Counted from the stretch's first letter, positions 34,287 through 43,417 are shown. The stretch is 64,000 nucleotides of DNA from CAZEVY01 sp964515555 (GCA_964515555.1 CAZEVY010000012.1:1-64000); one strand, 5' to 3'. Made by a program: numbers and translations. Notes: generated from the sequence alone by a model not told the origin.

Positions 34287-35026
34287 TATTGAGCCACCCA
34301 GAAACTGACGGCGTTCGTGGAGATTCCCCTGATGACGCAGTAAAGCGGGACCCGGCCCGTGATGTAGGGTTTGTCGGGCACCACGAGATTGATCTGCCAA
34401 AGACCCGGGAACTGCGGCGAGGCCCCGCTGAACTCGACCACCGCTTCATCCACCGAGACCCAGCACTGCGCGGTGTTGCGCGATCGCGCCAGCGCGGTGG
34501 GAGCCGCACCGTCTTCCACCGCCGTGTCCAGGAGTCCCTCACCGGTGCCGAAAACCTGGATGCGCTGCCCACGAACGCCCGGCGATTCCCGCACCGCGTA
34601 TGCGCCCGCCTGGTTCAGCACGCCGCCCTGCGCGAACGGGTCGCCGACCACATAGAAAATCCCCGGAGCGCTCTCGATCACGTTCAGGAATCCCGTGGCG
34701 ATCTCCGCGCCTGCGCGCGTCACCCGGAACGGCACGCGATCGTTCGGTGTCGCGCGGGGTACTTGCACCGTGATCTCGTCGGCGCGCACTGCGTAGATCG
34801 GCGCGGCGACGTTGTTGACGAACACCTGGACGTCCCCCAGCGTCCTGGGCAACGGCAGCGCGCTCGCCAAAGCCGTTGGGACTCCGGCGAAGTTTCCGCT
34901 AAGCTTTGTGAACGATCCCGGTGCGACCGGAAACTGAAGCTGGTTGCTGGCGCCGTTGTATACGAAGACCTGGGCGGTCGCGGGCAGGATGAGAGCCGTG
35001 AGGAGGGCAGTCCGTTTCAATCGCAT
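34286..35026 (-). CDS. Secreted protein with Solibacter-type C-terminal domain (TIGR03437-like)
   Basis: A 246-residue exported protein consisting almost only of the Solibacter-type C-terminal domain. The signal peptide is LTALILPATAQ. Domain marks are DVQVFVNNVAAPIYAVRADE, TVQVPRATPNDRVPF, SAPGIFYV, QIQVFGTGEGLLDTAVEDG-like spacing (RIQVFGTGEGLLD), and VSVDEAVVEFSGASPQFPG followed by LWQINLVVP. Normally this domain sits at the C-terminus of much larger secreted proteins, so a stand-alone copy leading a TonB receptor operon is unusual. Its stop overlaps the receptor start. Function is unknown; a role in cell-surface attachment is often supposed but not shown. Confidence 0.85.
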   Translation of the reverse strand: MRLKRTALLTALILPATAQVFVYNGASNQLQFPVAPGSFTKLSGNFAGVPTALASALPLPRTLGDVQVFVNNVAAPIYAVRADEITVQVPRATPNDRVPFRVTRAGAEIATGFLNVIESAPGIFYVVGDPFAQGGVLNQAGAYAVRESPGVRGQRIQVFGTGEGLLDTAVEDGAAPTALARSRNTAQCWVSVDEAVVEFSGASPQFPGLWQINLVVPDKPYITGRVPLYCVIRGISTNAVSFWVAQ

Positions 35027-35078
35027 GACTGTCGAGTGCCTGGAGAGAGCGTCAGTGTAACCGGCGAGGAATGCAGGC

Positions 35079-36956
35079 TTGTTACGTCAATATGAACATT
35101 CGGTGACGCGCCTCGCGGTGGCCGCGGCAACCGCGGCCAACCTCTATCTGTGCCGCGACGCACTGCTCCTGAAGCTGACCGGCTACGCGAATTCCATGCA
35201 CGGTTTCTGGATGGCGCTGGCGCGCGCGCCGCTCGCCGACTGGCTCTTCCCCACATGGTGGCCGTGGTGGGACGGCGGCATGCCGATGGAGTACACCTAC
35301 GCGCCCCTGATGCCGTCGATCGCCGGCGTCATCGCGCGCCTCGCCACTCTGGATGTCTCGCACGCGTGGCAGATCGTGACGGTCCTGGTGTTCGCGCTGG
35401 GGCCTGCGGCGATCTGCTGGTCGGCGCGAAGGCTCGGCACGCCCCCCGCGTACGCCCTCCTCGGCGCTCTGTTTTATTCGCTGACGGCTCCGACGGAGCT
35501 GTTCGCGCCCGACGCCTCCTTCGGATGGTCGAACTTCTGGAACGCCCGGCGCATGTACCTGTCCTTCGTCTGGGACGAGACTCCTCACTTGGCGGCCTTG
35601 GCGCTGCTCCCGCTGGCGCTGGTGACCTGGGTGCGGCTGCTGGACGCACCCGGTCCGGCCCGCCGACTCGCCGCTGTTTTGGCGACCGCGGCGCCGGTGC
35701 TCGCCAACACCTTCGGCGCGACGCAACTGGCGATGGCGCTCGCATGCCTGATCGCGGCGCGGCCCGGCGACTGGCGCGCGATTCTTTCGCGCGTCGTCCC
35801 GGTGGCGTTGCTGGCTTACTTGGTCGTTTCGCCGTGGCTGCCGCCCTCCCTGATCGGAGTGATGATGCGCAACAGCAACGCGTATCCGGAGGGCGCAGTC
35901 GCCGGCGAATCGGCGATGGGGATAGTCGCCCTGGCGGCGGCGTTCATCCCGCTGGCGTGGTTGCTGAGTCGCATGATCGCGTCGTGGGCCGCGCGATTCT
36001 GGCTGCTGATGGCCTTCGCGGCCTGCACGACGGTGGCGATGTTCCATCACCTGGGATGGCGTCTTGTTCCCCAGGCGGGACGGTATCGCTCCGAGGCCGA
36101 GGTCGCGCTGGCGATGACGGTCGCGTTCGTCGGGCCGATGCTCGCGCGGCGGCTGCCGGCGCTCGCGCGCGCGGCGCTGGCCGCCGGGCTCCTGTATCTC
36201 GCTTGGGGACAGGTCGCCTCGCACCGGCAGTTCGCCCGCGGACTGTTGCGATCCGTCGACCCCAACGCGATGGTCGAGAGCCGGGTGGCAGGGCGGCTCC
36301 ACGAAATGAAGCTCTCACGAGTATTCGTACCCGGCTCCATTGCGGCGTGGATGAACGCCTTCGCGCCGGTCGCGCAGCTCGGCGGCGGGTCGTTTCCGAC
36401 GGCGATCAACCTCGCGCAGCAGCAGGCGGTCGAGGCCATCTACGGCCGTGGAGCGGGTGACCCGGTCGCGCGGCTGCGCACCTTCGGCGCCGCCGCGGTC
36501 GTCGTCACGGGGCCGGGCAGCCGCGAATTCTGGAAGCCGTTTCCGAAGCCCGATATGTACGAGGGCAAGCTGCCGCTGCTATGGGCCGACGCCGACGTGC
36601 GTGTCTACGACACCGGCGTGCGGTCGCTCGCGCGCGCCGGCGGCCGGGAGGCCGTCTTCCGATGGGAAGGAGGCAGTCGCGCCGTGGTGGAGGCCGAAAC
36701 CGCCCCCGGCGAGGCGATCGCGGTGCGAATCAACTATCACCGGGGCTGGAACGTGGCGAACCACGGCATTCCGATCGCTCCGCGCGCCGATGAGCGAGGT
36801 CTGATGGTTCTCGATCCGGGCCCTGGACGTCATCGCATCGAGCTGAACTTCCGCGGGGGATGGGAAGCGTGGTCCACGCGCGCCGCTGCGGCGCTCGCCC
36901 TGCTGCTGTTGACGGCGCAGGCGGCGGTCAGCGTCCGGCGAGCCGCTTCAAGGTGA
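35079..36956 (+). CDS. Polytopic GT-C/YfhO-like membrane protein
   Basis: A 625-residue inner-membrane protein with about 11-12 hydrophobic segments in the first two thirds and a soluble C-terminal part before a last helix. The N-terminal loop PTWWPWWDGGMPMEYTYAP and the C-terminal YHRGWNVANHGIPIAP, PGRHRIELNFRGGWE pattern resemble the YfhO/GT-C class of lipid-linked sugar transferases. It has the same overall plan as the two YfhO paralogues at 50.7-55.1 kb. No catalytic residue can be assigned. The start TTG at 35079 has GAGGA 8 bases upstream; GTG 35103 is an alternative. Its last 29 bases overlap the convergent small gene. Confidence 0.8.
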   Translation: MLRQYEHSVTRLAVAAATAANLYLCRDALLLKLTGYANSMHGFWMALARAPLADWLFPTWWPWWDGGMPMEYTYAPLMPSIAGVIARLATLDVSHAWQIVTVLVFALGPAAICWSARRLGTPPAYALLGALFYSLTAPTELFAPDASFGWSNFWNARRMYLSFVWDETPHLAALALLPLALVTWVRLLDAPGPARRLAAVLATAAPVLANTFGATQLAMALACLIAARPGDWRAILSRVVPVALLAYLVVSPWLPPSLIGVMMRNSNAYPEGAVAGESAMGIVALAAAFIPLAWLLSRMIASWAARFWLLMAFAACTTVAMFHHLGWRLVPQAGRYRSEAEVALAMTVAFVGPMLARRLPALARAALAAGLLYLAWGQVASHRQFARGLLRSVDPNAMVESRVAGRLHEMKLSRVFVPGSIAAWMNAFAPVAQLGGGSFPTAINLAQQQAVEAIYGRGAGDPVARLRTFGAAAVVVTGPGSREFWKPFPKPDMYEGKLPLLWADADVRVYDTGVRSLARAGGREAVFRWEGGSRAVVEAETAPGEAIAVRINYHRGWNVANHGIPIAPRADERGLMVLDPGPGRHRIELNFRGGWEAWSTRAAAALALLLLTAQAAVSVRRAASR

Positions 36957-37338
36957 TCGACGAACGATTATTCGCGCGCATCTGGACCTGCCCGGCGTTG
37001 CCCGCGTTGGTCGAGCCTTCGCGCTCGCGGACCAGTTCCAGCGCGCCGTCCTTAAACGACCCTGTGAAGCGAATGCGGGTCTCGTTGATCTGGTTGCCCG
37101 CCTGCTCCTGCGCGATGACCACAAAGGTCACCAGATTCCCCGAGGCCACGCCGTCGACGATGCGCGCGCTGTGATAGTCGCCGTACATCTTGCCGGCAAG
37201 CTTCCCGCCGGCATGCTCGAGCTTAAACGCGATGTCCTGCATGGCGCCGTTGCGCGCCGCGACCTGCCCGACCCAGATGCCGTTGAGGTCCGCGGCGCCG
37301 GCGGCCAGCGCTGGCAGAAGGAACGCTAGGACGCGCAT
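36928..37338 (-). CDS. Small secreted beta-rich protein, unknown function
   Basis: A 136-residue exported protein. The signal peptide (VLAFLLPALAAGAADL) is followed by strands in a lipocalin- or calycin-like order: LNGIWVGQVAARNG, DIAFKLEHAGGKLAGKMYGD, GVASGNLVTFVV, RIRFTGSFKDGALELVRERE. This pattern is common in acidobacterial secreted proteins that start GxWxGxxxxxxG, but no function is known. The ATG at 37338 lies inside the end of the DUF1552 gene (13-base overlap), so it is the third gene of the DUF1592-DUF1552 operon. Its 3' end overlaps the convergent membrane-protein gene by 29 bases. Confidence 0.75.
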   Translation of the reverse strand: MRVLAFLLPALAAGAADLNGIWVGQVAARNGAMQDIAFKLEHAGGKLAGKMYGDYHSARIVDGVASGNLVTFVVIAQEQAGNQINETRIRFTGSFKDGALELVREREGSTNAGNAGQVQMRANNRSSITLKRLAGR

Positions 37339-38663
37339 AGCCCCGCCAGCGGCCCGGTGCTGTCGGCGAAGCGCGCCACCGGCGCGCCGAAGGCGTCGAG
37401 CATCGAGACGTAGAGGTTCGCCAGCGGCGTGTCCTCGGTGTACACCAGGTGGCGGCCGCCGGGGATGCGTCCTCCCGCGCCGCCCGCCAGCACGATCGGC
37501 AGCTTGTGCGGGTCGTGCCGGTTGCCGTCGCTCAGCGCCGAGGCGAACAGCACCATGGAGTTGTCGAGGACGGTCGATTCGCCCTCCTTCATCTCGCGAA
37601 GCCGCCGCAGCAGGTAGGCGTACTGCTCGATGTGCCAGCGGTTGATGATCTGGTACTCGCGCAGCTTCGCCGGATCGTTGGCGTGATGCGACATGTCGTG
37701 ATGGCCCGCCGTCACGCCTTCCAAGAACCGGAAGCTGACGTTGCTGACCGCGTTGCCGAACATGAACGTGCTGACCCGCGTGGTGTCGGTCTGGAAAGCC
37801 ACCGCCATCATGTCGAGCATCAGCCGCACGTGCTCGGCATGGTCGCGCGGGCGCTCCGGCGGCGCCGACTTCGCGTCGATGGCCGCGCGCGGCTTCCACG
37901 ATCCCGCCGTCGACTGGGCGCGCTCCACGCGCTCCTCGAGCGAACGCATCGTCGAGAGGTACTCGTCGAGCCGCACCTGGTCGGCCGCGCCCACCTGCGT
38001 GCGGAGCCGTTTCGCGTCGGCGATCACGCGATCGAGCAGAAGAGCGTCCATGCGCGCTGAGCTGGCGCCGCGCCCCGTTGCCGCACCGAACAGGCGCTCG
38101 AACACCGATCGCGGATTCAGCTCGCGCGCCAGCGGCGTCGTCGGCGAGCTCCAGGCGATGTGCGATCCGTATACGCGCGTGTAGCCGACTACAGCGTCGA
38201 CGCCGATCGCCACCGGCGTCACGCCCAGCTCGAGCGACGCCAGCGGCGTCTCGGCGGCCGATTTGCGCGCCGCCACCTGGTCCACCGAAATGCCGTTGGC
38301 AATGTCAGCGCCCGGCGTCTTCTTGATGGTTACGCTCGTCAGGATGGCGGCTTCCTTGACGTAGTGGCCGTCGCCGCCCTTGGAGTTGGCGTTCCAGAGA
38401 TTGCCGAGAACGTTGACGCGATCCTTCAGATCCTCGAGCGGCTGGAGGGTCGGCGAAAGCGTGAACGCCGAGCCCACACCCTCGGGAATCCATTCCTTGA
38501 CGTTCACGCCGTTCGGCATGTAGAGCGCCGCCAGCCGCACGGGCGCCTTCGCCGATCCGGATGCTTCGAGCCATGGCAGCGCCAGGCTCACCCCGGCGCC
38601 GCGTAGGAAGGCGCCGCCAACGCCGGCGCCGCCAAGAAAGGCCCTTCGGGAAAGATTCCTCAC
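37326..38663 (-). CDS. DUF1552 Tat-exported protein
   Basis: A 445-residue protein with a Tat signal at residues 5-30 (SRRAFLGGAGVGGAFLRGAG), then the DUF1552 core: RLAALYMPNGVNVKEWIPEG, LSPTLQPLEDLKDRVNVL and GGDGHYVKEAAILTS. Later comes FGNAVSNVSFRFLEGVTAGH, and finally SMVLFASALSDGNRHDPHKL with GGAGGRIPGGRHL. The fold is thought to be related to the DUF1501/alkaline-phosphatase group. The start is GTG at 38663, overlapping the stop of the DUF1592 gene (GTGA). This is the second, independent example in the window of a cytochrome-like protein coupled to a Tat-exported partner. Biochemical role unknown. Confidence 0.9.
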   Translation of the reverse strand: MRNLSRRAFLGGAGVGGAFLRGAGVSLALPWLEASGSAKAPVRLAALYMPNGVNVKEWIPEGVGSAFTLSPTLQPLEDLKDRVNVLGNLWNANSKGGDGHYVKEAAILTSVTIKKTPGADIANGISVDQVAARKSAAETPLASLELGVTPVAIGVDAVVGYTRVYGSHIAWSSPTTPLARELNPRSVFERLFGAATGRGASSARMDALLLDRVIADAKRLRTQVGAADQVRLDEYLSTMRSLEERVERAQSTAGSWKPRAAIDAKSAPPERPRDHAEHVRLMLDMMAVAFQTDTTRVSTFMFGNAVSNVSFRFLEGVTAGHHDMSHHANDPAKLREYQIINRWHIEQYAYLLRRLREMKEGESTVLDNSMVLFASALSDGNRHDPHKLPIVLAGGAGGRIPGGRHLVYTEDTPLANLYVSMLDAFGAPVARFADSTGPLAGLCAS

Positions 38664-40516
38664 GGTTTGGCTCCAGTTCGCGCCGGAACGCCCGACTGCT
38701 GCTGAAACGGCGCGCTCATGACAATCCCCTCGACCAGCGTCCAGGCGCTGTAGTTATTCTCTTTCAATTGCGCCACGATTGCATCCACGGTGCACGAGTC
38801 CTTCAGCGTCAGGCCGCGACCCAGCGCGTAGCCGAGCATCTTGCGCGTCAGGTTGCGGACGAACACGTCCTTTCGGTCGAGCAGCATCGCGCGCAGCTCG
38901 CCGGGACCCCGGAACCGCGCGCCGTCGGCCAACTCCCCGGAATTGTCGACCGGCTTGCCGCCGTCCTGGTCGCGCCACCGGCCGATCACGTCGTAATTCT
39001 CCAGAGCGAAGCCCAGCCCGTCGATGCGGCTGTGACACGACGCGCATGCGGCGTCGGCGCGGTGCCGCTCCAGCCGTTCGCGCACCGTCGACGGCGCGGC
39101 TTCCGGCGGCGATTCCTCGAGCGACGGCACGTCCGGCGGCGGCGGGGGAGGCGGCGTGCCGAGGATCGACTCCAGGATCCAGGCGCCGCGCAACACCGGA
39201 CTTGTCCGGTACGGATACGACGACACCGCCAGCACCGCCGGCATCCCCAGCAGTCCGCCGCGATTCGTTCCCGCCGGCAGCTCGACCCACTGCGGCTGCT
39301 GTCGAGCGCCCGCGTTCAGCGGCAGCTTCAGGCCGAAGTGCCGCTCCAGTTGCCCGGTCGCGACCGTGTGCGTGGAGTCGAGAAAATCGGTCACCGGCCG
39401 GTTTCGCATGAGAACCTCCTGGAAGAACAGAACCGGCTGGAGGCGGATGTCGCCGCGCAGGTCTTCGCTGGCCGCGTAGGCGGGGAAGAGCTTGGCGTCC
39501 GGCGCCTTCTCGCCTTCGAGCGCGCGCGTGTGCAGCCACTGCTCGACGAAGCTCTTGGCGAAACCGAAGGAGCGGTCGTTCCGCAGCATGCGGCGAACCA
39601 TGTACTTCATCACCTCGGAATCGGCGAGCTGGCCCGTGGCGGCGACGTCGACCAGAAGCTCGTCGGGCATGCTGCCCCACAGGAAGTACGAGAGACGCGA
39701 GGCCAGCGCGTGCCCGCTCAGCGGCCGCGGCGCGGCGGCGGGGTTCGGCGGCTCGACGCGATAGAGAAACATCGGCGATACCAGCACGGCGCGGATCGCC
39801 GTCAGCACCGCCGCCTCGAAGTCCTGCCCTTCGCGCGAGGCGGCGCGGAACAGCGCGACGTACGGTGAGACGTCGGCCTCGGTCGCCGACCGCCGGAAGG
39901 CGCGCGGCAACAAGTCCCGAAAGATGGCGCGTGCGGCGGCCTCCGGCGTCGTTTTCGGGCCGGGCCGCGCGACGAAGATCTTCGCCCGCGGCTTGAATTC
40001 CCGTCCCGCGAAATCGGTGACGAACTTCGCCGCTTCGAGATACTTTTCCGAGAGCAGCGGCGAGAGAAACAGCGTCTCGACGGCGTTGTCGAAGCCCTCG
40101 CCGCCGGCGCCGTCCTCGGGCAGCAGCCTCGCCAGGTCGAGGTGGATATCGAAGAGGTCGCGGACCGTCGCGGCATACTCGTCGCGGTTCAGCCGGCGCG
40201 TCACCGCCGGACCGGGCGACGGCCCTGCCGCGCAGGCCTCGGCGCGCAGGGCCTGCTCGACCCAGTCGTGAAACTTCTCGCGATCGGCGAGCGACGGCGC
40301 GGGCGCTCCCTTGGGCGGCATGTCGCCGGCCCGCACGCGGCCGGCGGCGCTCGTCCAGCGGCGCGTTTCCGAGTGGAGGCTCTGCCGATCGGCCAGTCTC
40401 GCGACGTGGAACTTGCCCGCCGGCTCGGCCCCCTGATGACAGGCGGCGCACCACGTCTTCAGGAAGTCCTGCGCCTGCTGAAAGGGCGACAGCGCGGCCA
40501 GCGCCAGGGCGAGCAT
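38660..40516 (-). CDS. DUF1592/DUF1588/DUF1585 protein with two CxxCH motifs
   Basis: A 618-residue exported protein. It begins with a short signal and a cytochrome c-like segment with CAACH (C23, C26, H27), then DUF1587 (RRLNRDEYAATVRDLFDIHL), DUF1595/1592 (RAFRRSATEADVSPYVALF, then SYFLWGSMPDELL and EQWLHTRAL), DUF1588 (SSYPYRTSPVLRGAWILESI, then CASCHSRIDGLGFALENYD, with a second CxxCH) and C-terminal DUF1585 (TRKMLGYALGRGL). Both CxxCH motifs could bind heme c. The set is common in Planctomycetes and Acidobacteria next to DUF1552 proteins, as here. A TATCCT box 8 bases before the ATG is a possible promoter. Confidence 0.9.
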   Translation of the reverse strand: MLALALAALSPFQQAQDFLKTWCAACHQGAEPAGKFHVARLADRQSLHSETRRWTSAAGRVRAGDMPPKGAPAPSLADREKFHDWVEQALRAEACAAGPSPGPAVTRRLNRDEYAATVRDLFDIHLDLARLLPEDGAGGEGFDNAVETLFLSPLLSEKYLEAAKFVTDFAGREFKPRAKIFVARPGPKTTPEAAARAIFRDLLPRAFRRSATEADVSPYVALFRAASREGQDFEAAVLTAIRAVLVSPMFLYRVEPPNPAAAPRPLSGHALASRLSYFLWGSMPDELLVDVAATGQLADSEVMKYMVRRMLRNDRSFGFAKSFVEQWLHTRALEGEKAPDAKLFPAYAASEDLRGDIRLQPVLFFQEVLMRNRPVTDFLDSTHTVATGQLERHFGLKLPLNAGARQQPQWVELPAGTNRGGLLGMPAVLAVSSYPYRTSPVLRGAWILESILGTPPPPPPPDVPSLEESPPEAAPSTVRERLERHRADAACASCHSRIDGLGFALENYDVIGRWRDQDGGKPVDNSGELADGARFRGPGELRAMLLDRKDVFVRNLTRKMLGYALGRGLTLKDSCTVDAIVAQLKENNYSAWTLVEGIVMSAPFQQQSGVPARTGAKP

Positions 40517-40537
40517 CTCGAACCAGGATACAACCGG

Positions 40538-40556
40538 ATCGGCTGGTGAAGCCGAT
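40538..40556 (-). terminator. Hairpin between the large secreted-protein gene and the DUF1592 gene
   Basis: ATCGGCT and AGCCGAT form a perfect 7-base stem around a 5-base loop, directly after the stop of the upstream minus-strand gene. No T-run follows, so it is at best a weak terminator or a processing or attenuation site. The 40-base gap also carries the candidate -10 box of the DUF1592 gene. Confidence 0.3.
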
Positions 40557-43399
40557 TACCGGACCGCCATCGTCACGCCGGGCTGACTGCGCTTGTCGCC
40601 GGCCGTGATCCACACCGGGACGGCCCCGCTAACGCCGCGCGGCACGCGCGCGTTCACCTGCAAGACACCTTCCACCAGCCCCGGCGCCGGTCCCGAGTAG
40701 AGCACCTCGCCTTCGACGCCGTCGAAAAACGCCTTCACCGGCAGCACCTGCCCGGGCAGCGGAACCGTCGCCAGCCGACCGTCGCGGCCGCCCGGATTCG
40801 TCTGTCCCGCGCCGGTGCCGAACATCAGCACGACGCCGCCCTCCGCGGTCGGATTGGCGTCGTTCACCACGATGAAGTCGGGATGCAGTATCGCGCCCGG
40901 ACCGCCGCCCGAGGCGTCCAGCGTGAACAGCCCCGGCACCGCGTCGGCGACCGGCATGCGCACCTCGATCGACCGTGCGCCGCGGTACTCCAGCCGCATC
41001 ACCGTCGAGGCGCGTTCGCCCACCGCGAACGGCACGAAGGCGCTCACCTGCCCTCCGTTGGCGTTCGACGAGTAGATCATGGGCGCCGGAACGTCGTCGA
41101 AGAACACGCGGGTCTCTCCGAGCGTCGTCGCGACCAGTCCGCTGGGATCGAGTAGCAGCGTCGCCAGCTCCGGCGCGCCGTAGCGCTTGCCGAAAATGAC
41201 GATCGCCTCCCCGGGCGCGACCACGCCCGGGTGGTAGCTGGCGGCGTTGACCACGCCGTAACGTCCGAAGAACGGCCCGAGCGGCGGCACCGTGAATCGC
41301 ACCGGGATTTGCAGCGGCCCGCTGGCCTCGGGCGAGGCGATGGTGATCGAGCCGTTATAGGTCCCCGCGGCGAGGTTGGCCGGATCGGCCGTGATGGTGG
41401 CGGTCGCGGGCGTGCGCGTCTGGTTCACATCGACCGTCAGCCAGTTGGAGGTGATCTCGCGAATCGACTGCGGGGCGGTGCCGGCGTTCACCGTGACGTT
41501 GAACGTGTTGATGGCGTTCTGATTCAGAATCGGAAACGTCCCGGTGCCCGGGCCGGTGTCGGCGTTGAAGTTCGAGATGACGAGCCCGCTCGGCGTGTAA
41601 CTGATGCCGAATCCGGTGTCGAAACCTGGGGTGTCCGCGACGAACGGAAACAGAAGGTTCGTCCGGCAGGGGTTGATGCTGAACATCGCTCGGGAGGTGC
41701 TGACATCGGCGAAGCGGGGAATCGGCGCGATCGCCGAAGTCGGGGCCGCTGTCGAAAGGGGCGCTAGAGAGCCGTTAACCGTCGCGGTGCCGAGCGAGGG
41801 AAGGTTGCTGGCGGTGTTGGCAACCCACGAGAATAAGAGGCCGAAATTCACCTCCTCCACCGCCGTCGGGTTGGCGCTGACGATTTCCCAGACGGCCAGG
41901 CCGGTTCCATTGATAATTGGCACTTCGGAGAAACCAGTCGGCGCTCCGGGCGTGGCCGGAACCGCCGAGAAAGCACCGTACTCGCTTTCCGTAAGCGTGG
42001 CCCGTATGCTCGTCGAACCGAGGAGGCTGTTCGTGCCGGCGAACAGCCGCACGCCCGCGGGCACGTTGTTGAAACTCGCCCTCAAGCGGGTACCGTGATT
42101 CGCGAGTCCGGGCGTTCCCTGCGGGGTCGCCAAAGCCGGGTTGTACAAGCCGGTCTCCGTGTTGTAGACCTGGCCGGGGACGGCCTGCGAGCCAGGCGTT
42201 GGACCGCCGCTGATGTCTCTCACTTTGAAGGCGTTGGCGAAGGCTTCGCGGAATCGCAGTTGAAAATTCGCCGGGCCTGAAATCGTCGGTGTTTGCGAAG
42301 TGCATTGCTGGAAACTGCCGAAGTTCAGGGAATTGTCGGCGTTCCGGACGTCGAAGAGGAGCCCCGGTTGGATGAATCCGACCGTTTGCTGCGGATTGGT
42401 GAGCGGCAGGGTAGCCGGGTTGGACGAACTGATGAACGCGACGATCTGCGAAGGTACCAGCGTGGTAGACGCGCCGAGCTGGCTGGCGTTGGCGCGAAGG
42501 TTAGTGATTCGGTAAACGCGACTCCCGACTGTCCCGGGCGGGTTGACCGGAATGCCCAGCCAAGCGATGGAGTTTGCCGTCGCGATTCGGCCCTGGTAGG
42601 TGTTGTAGACCTGTTGGCCGCCGTTGGTGGCGGCGTTCGGTTGCGCAAAGTTAATGCCGCCCGCCGTGGCGGTGGGCGGGGTGCAGACGCCGCCGCAAGT
42701 GCGTTGATTCTGGCCGCTGGGATCGTCGATCAGCAATAGGGCTTCGCTCGAGTTCGTATAGAAACGGCTCGTGATGTTCGTGTTCAGAAAAAGCTGAAAA
42801 TCCGCCGTTGGTATGGGCGACCCCGGCAGCGTCACAATGCCGCCCGTGCAATTGATGATGATGTCGCCCACCAGCTCCGCGATGCCCTCGGCCCGCACCA
42901 GCGGGGGTACACCCGCATTGACTGTGCACGCAAACGGCCCCGGCGTCGTGGGAGGCTGCGTCGCCGGGCCGGTGACGGTGATGGGAATCCGCTGCGTTGC
43001 GCCGCCGCTGCAAATCGCCGGATTCACGGGATTCGGCACGATGACCACCCAGGAGACCAGCAGTTCCAGGGTTCCCGCCTTCACCGGTGTGACCGTAAGC
43101 GTTCCGCGGGCGGCCGGCGGCGTCTGGTAGACAACTGCGGTCGCGGTGGTCAGAACCCCCGGGCCTTGGTTCGGCGACGGCGCCACGGTGACCGCGTCGG
43201 GATTGGCGCCGGTGAGCTGCCAGGTGATCTGCGTGGTGCAGTTGTCCTCCATGTTGTTGTTCATGACGGTGACCGTGCCCGACGGCCCTCCCACCACGAA
43301 GTTGAAGGGACTGGAGGAGGGCGTTACGGAATGCGCGCTTGCCAGCGCCGCGGCCAATGCGATGCCGAAGGCCCCACGAAAAAAGTGCATCCTGCCCAT
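40556..43399 (-). CDS. Large secreted multi-domain protein with BACON-like repeat and TIGR03437-like C-terminus
   Basis: A 947-residue exported protein, rich in Thr, Asn and Pro. An N-terminal signal (FGIALAAALASAHS) is followed by beta-rich regions resembling Ig-like folds (GGPSGTVTVMNNNMEDNCTT, then TGANPDAVTVAPSPNQGPGV). A BACON-like segment (SNWLTVDVNQTRTPATATIT, then LAAGTYNGSITIASPEASG) lies at about 660-710. The Solibacter-type C-terminal domain begins GRYGVVNAASYHPGVVAPGE and ends VLQVNARVPRGVSGAVPVWI. There are no catalytic signatures; a cell-surface adhesive or glycan-binding role is plausible but unproven. The start may be ATG 43399 or 43390. A TATGAT box 7 bases before 43399 suggests a leaderless transcript. 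Confidence 0.82.
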   Translation of the reverse strand: MGRMHFFRGAFGIALAAALASAHSVTPSSSPFNFVVGGPSGTVTVMNNNMEDNCTTQITWQLTGANPDAVTVAPSPNQGPGVLTTATAVVYQTPPAARGTLTVTPVKAGTLELLVSWVVIVPNPVNPAICSGGATQRIPITVTGPATQPPTTPGPFACTVNAGVPPLVRAEGIAELVGDIIINCTGGIVTLPGSPIPTADFQLFLNTNITSRFYTNSSEALLLIDDPSGQNQRTCGGVCTPPTATAGGINFAQPNAATNGGQQVYNTYQGRIATANSIAWLGIPVNPPGTVGSRVYRITNLRANASQLGASTTLVPSQIVAFISSSNPATLPLTNPQQTVGFIQPGLLFDVRNADNSLNFGSFQQCTSQTPTISGPANFQLRFREAFANAFKVRDISGGPTPGSQAVPGQVYNTETGLYNPALATPQGTPGLANHGTRLRASFNNVPAGVRLFAGTNSLLGSTSIRATLTESEYGAFSAVPATPGAPTGFSEVPIINGTGLAVWEIVSANPTAVEEVNFGLLFSWVANTASNLPSLGTATVNGSLAPLSTAAPTSAIAPIPRFADVSTSRAMFSINPCRTNLLFPFVADTPGFDTGFGISYTPSGLVISNFNADTGPGTGTFPILNQNAINTFNVTVNAGTAPQSIREITSNWLTVDVNQTRTPATATITADPANLAAGTYNGSITIASPEASGPLQIPVRFTVPPLGPFFGRYGVVNAASYHPGVVAPGEAIVIFGKRYGAPELATLLLDPSGLVATTLGETRVFFDDVPAPMIYSSNANGGQVSAFVPFAVGERASTVMRLEYRGARSIEVRMPVADAVPGLFTLDASGGGPGAILHPDFIVVNDANPTAEGGVVLMFGTGAGQTNPGGRDGRLATVPLPGQVLPVKAFFDGVEGEVLYSGPAPGLVEGVLQVNARVPRGVSGAVPVWITAGDKRSQPGVTMAVR

Positions 43400-43405
43400 G
43401 TGGAC

Positions 43406-43412
43406 TATCATA
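43406..43412. promoter_or_regulatory. Shared bidirectional -10 element between two divergent leaderless genes
   Basis: The seven bases TATCATA give TATCAT on the plus strand, 6 bases before the ATG at 43418, and TATGAT on the minus strand, 7 bases before the ATG at 43399. The whole intergenic gap is 18 bases, so any -35 contacts must lie inside the opposite gene. Neither gene has a Shine-Dalgarno sequence in this gap. Confidence 0.55.
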
Positions 43413-43417
43413 TTCCC

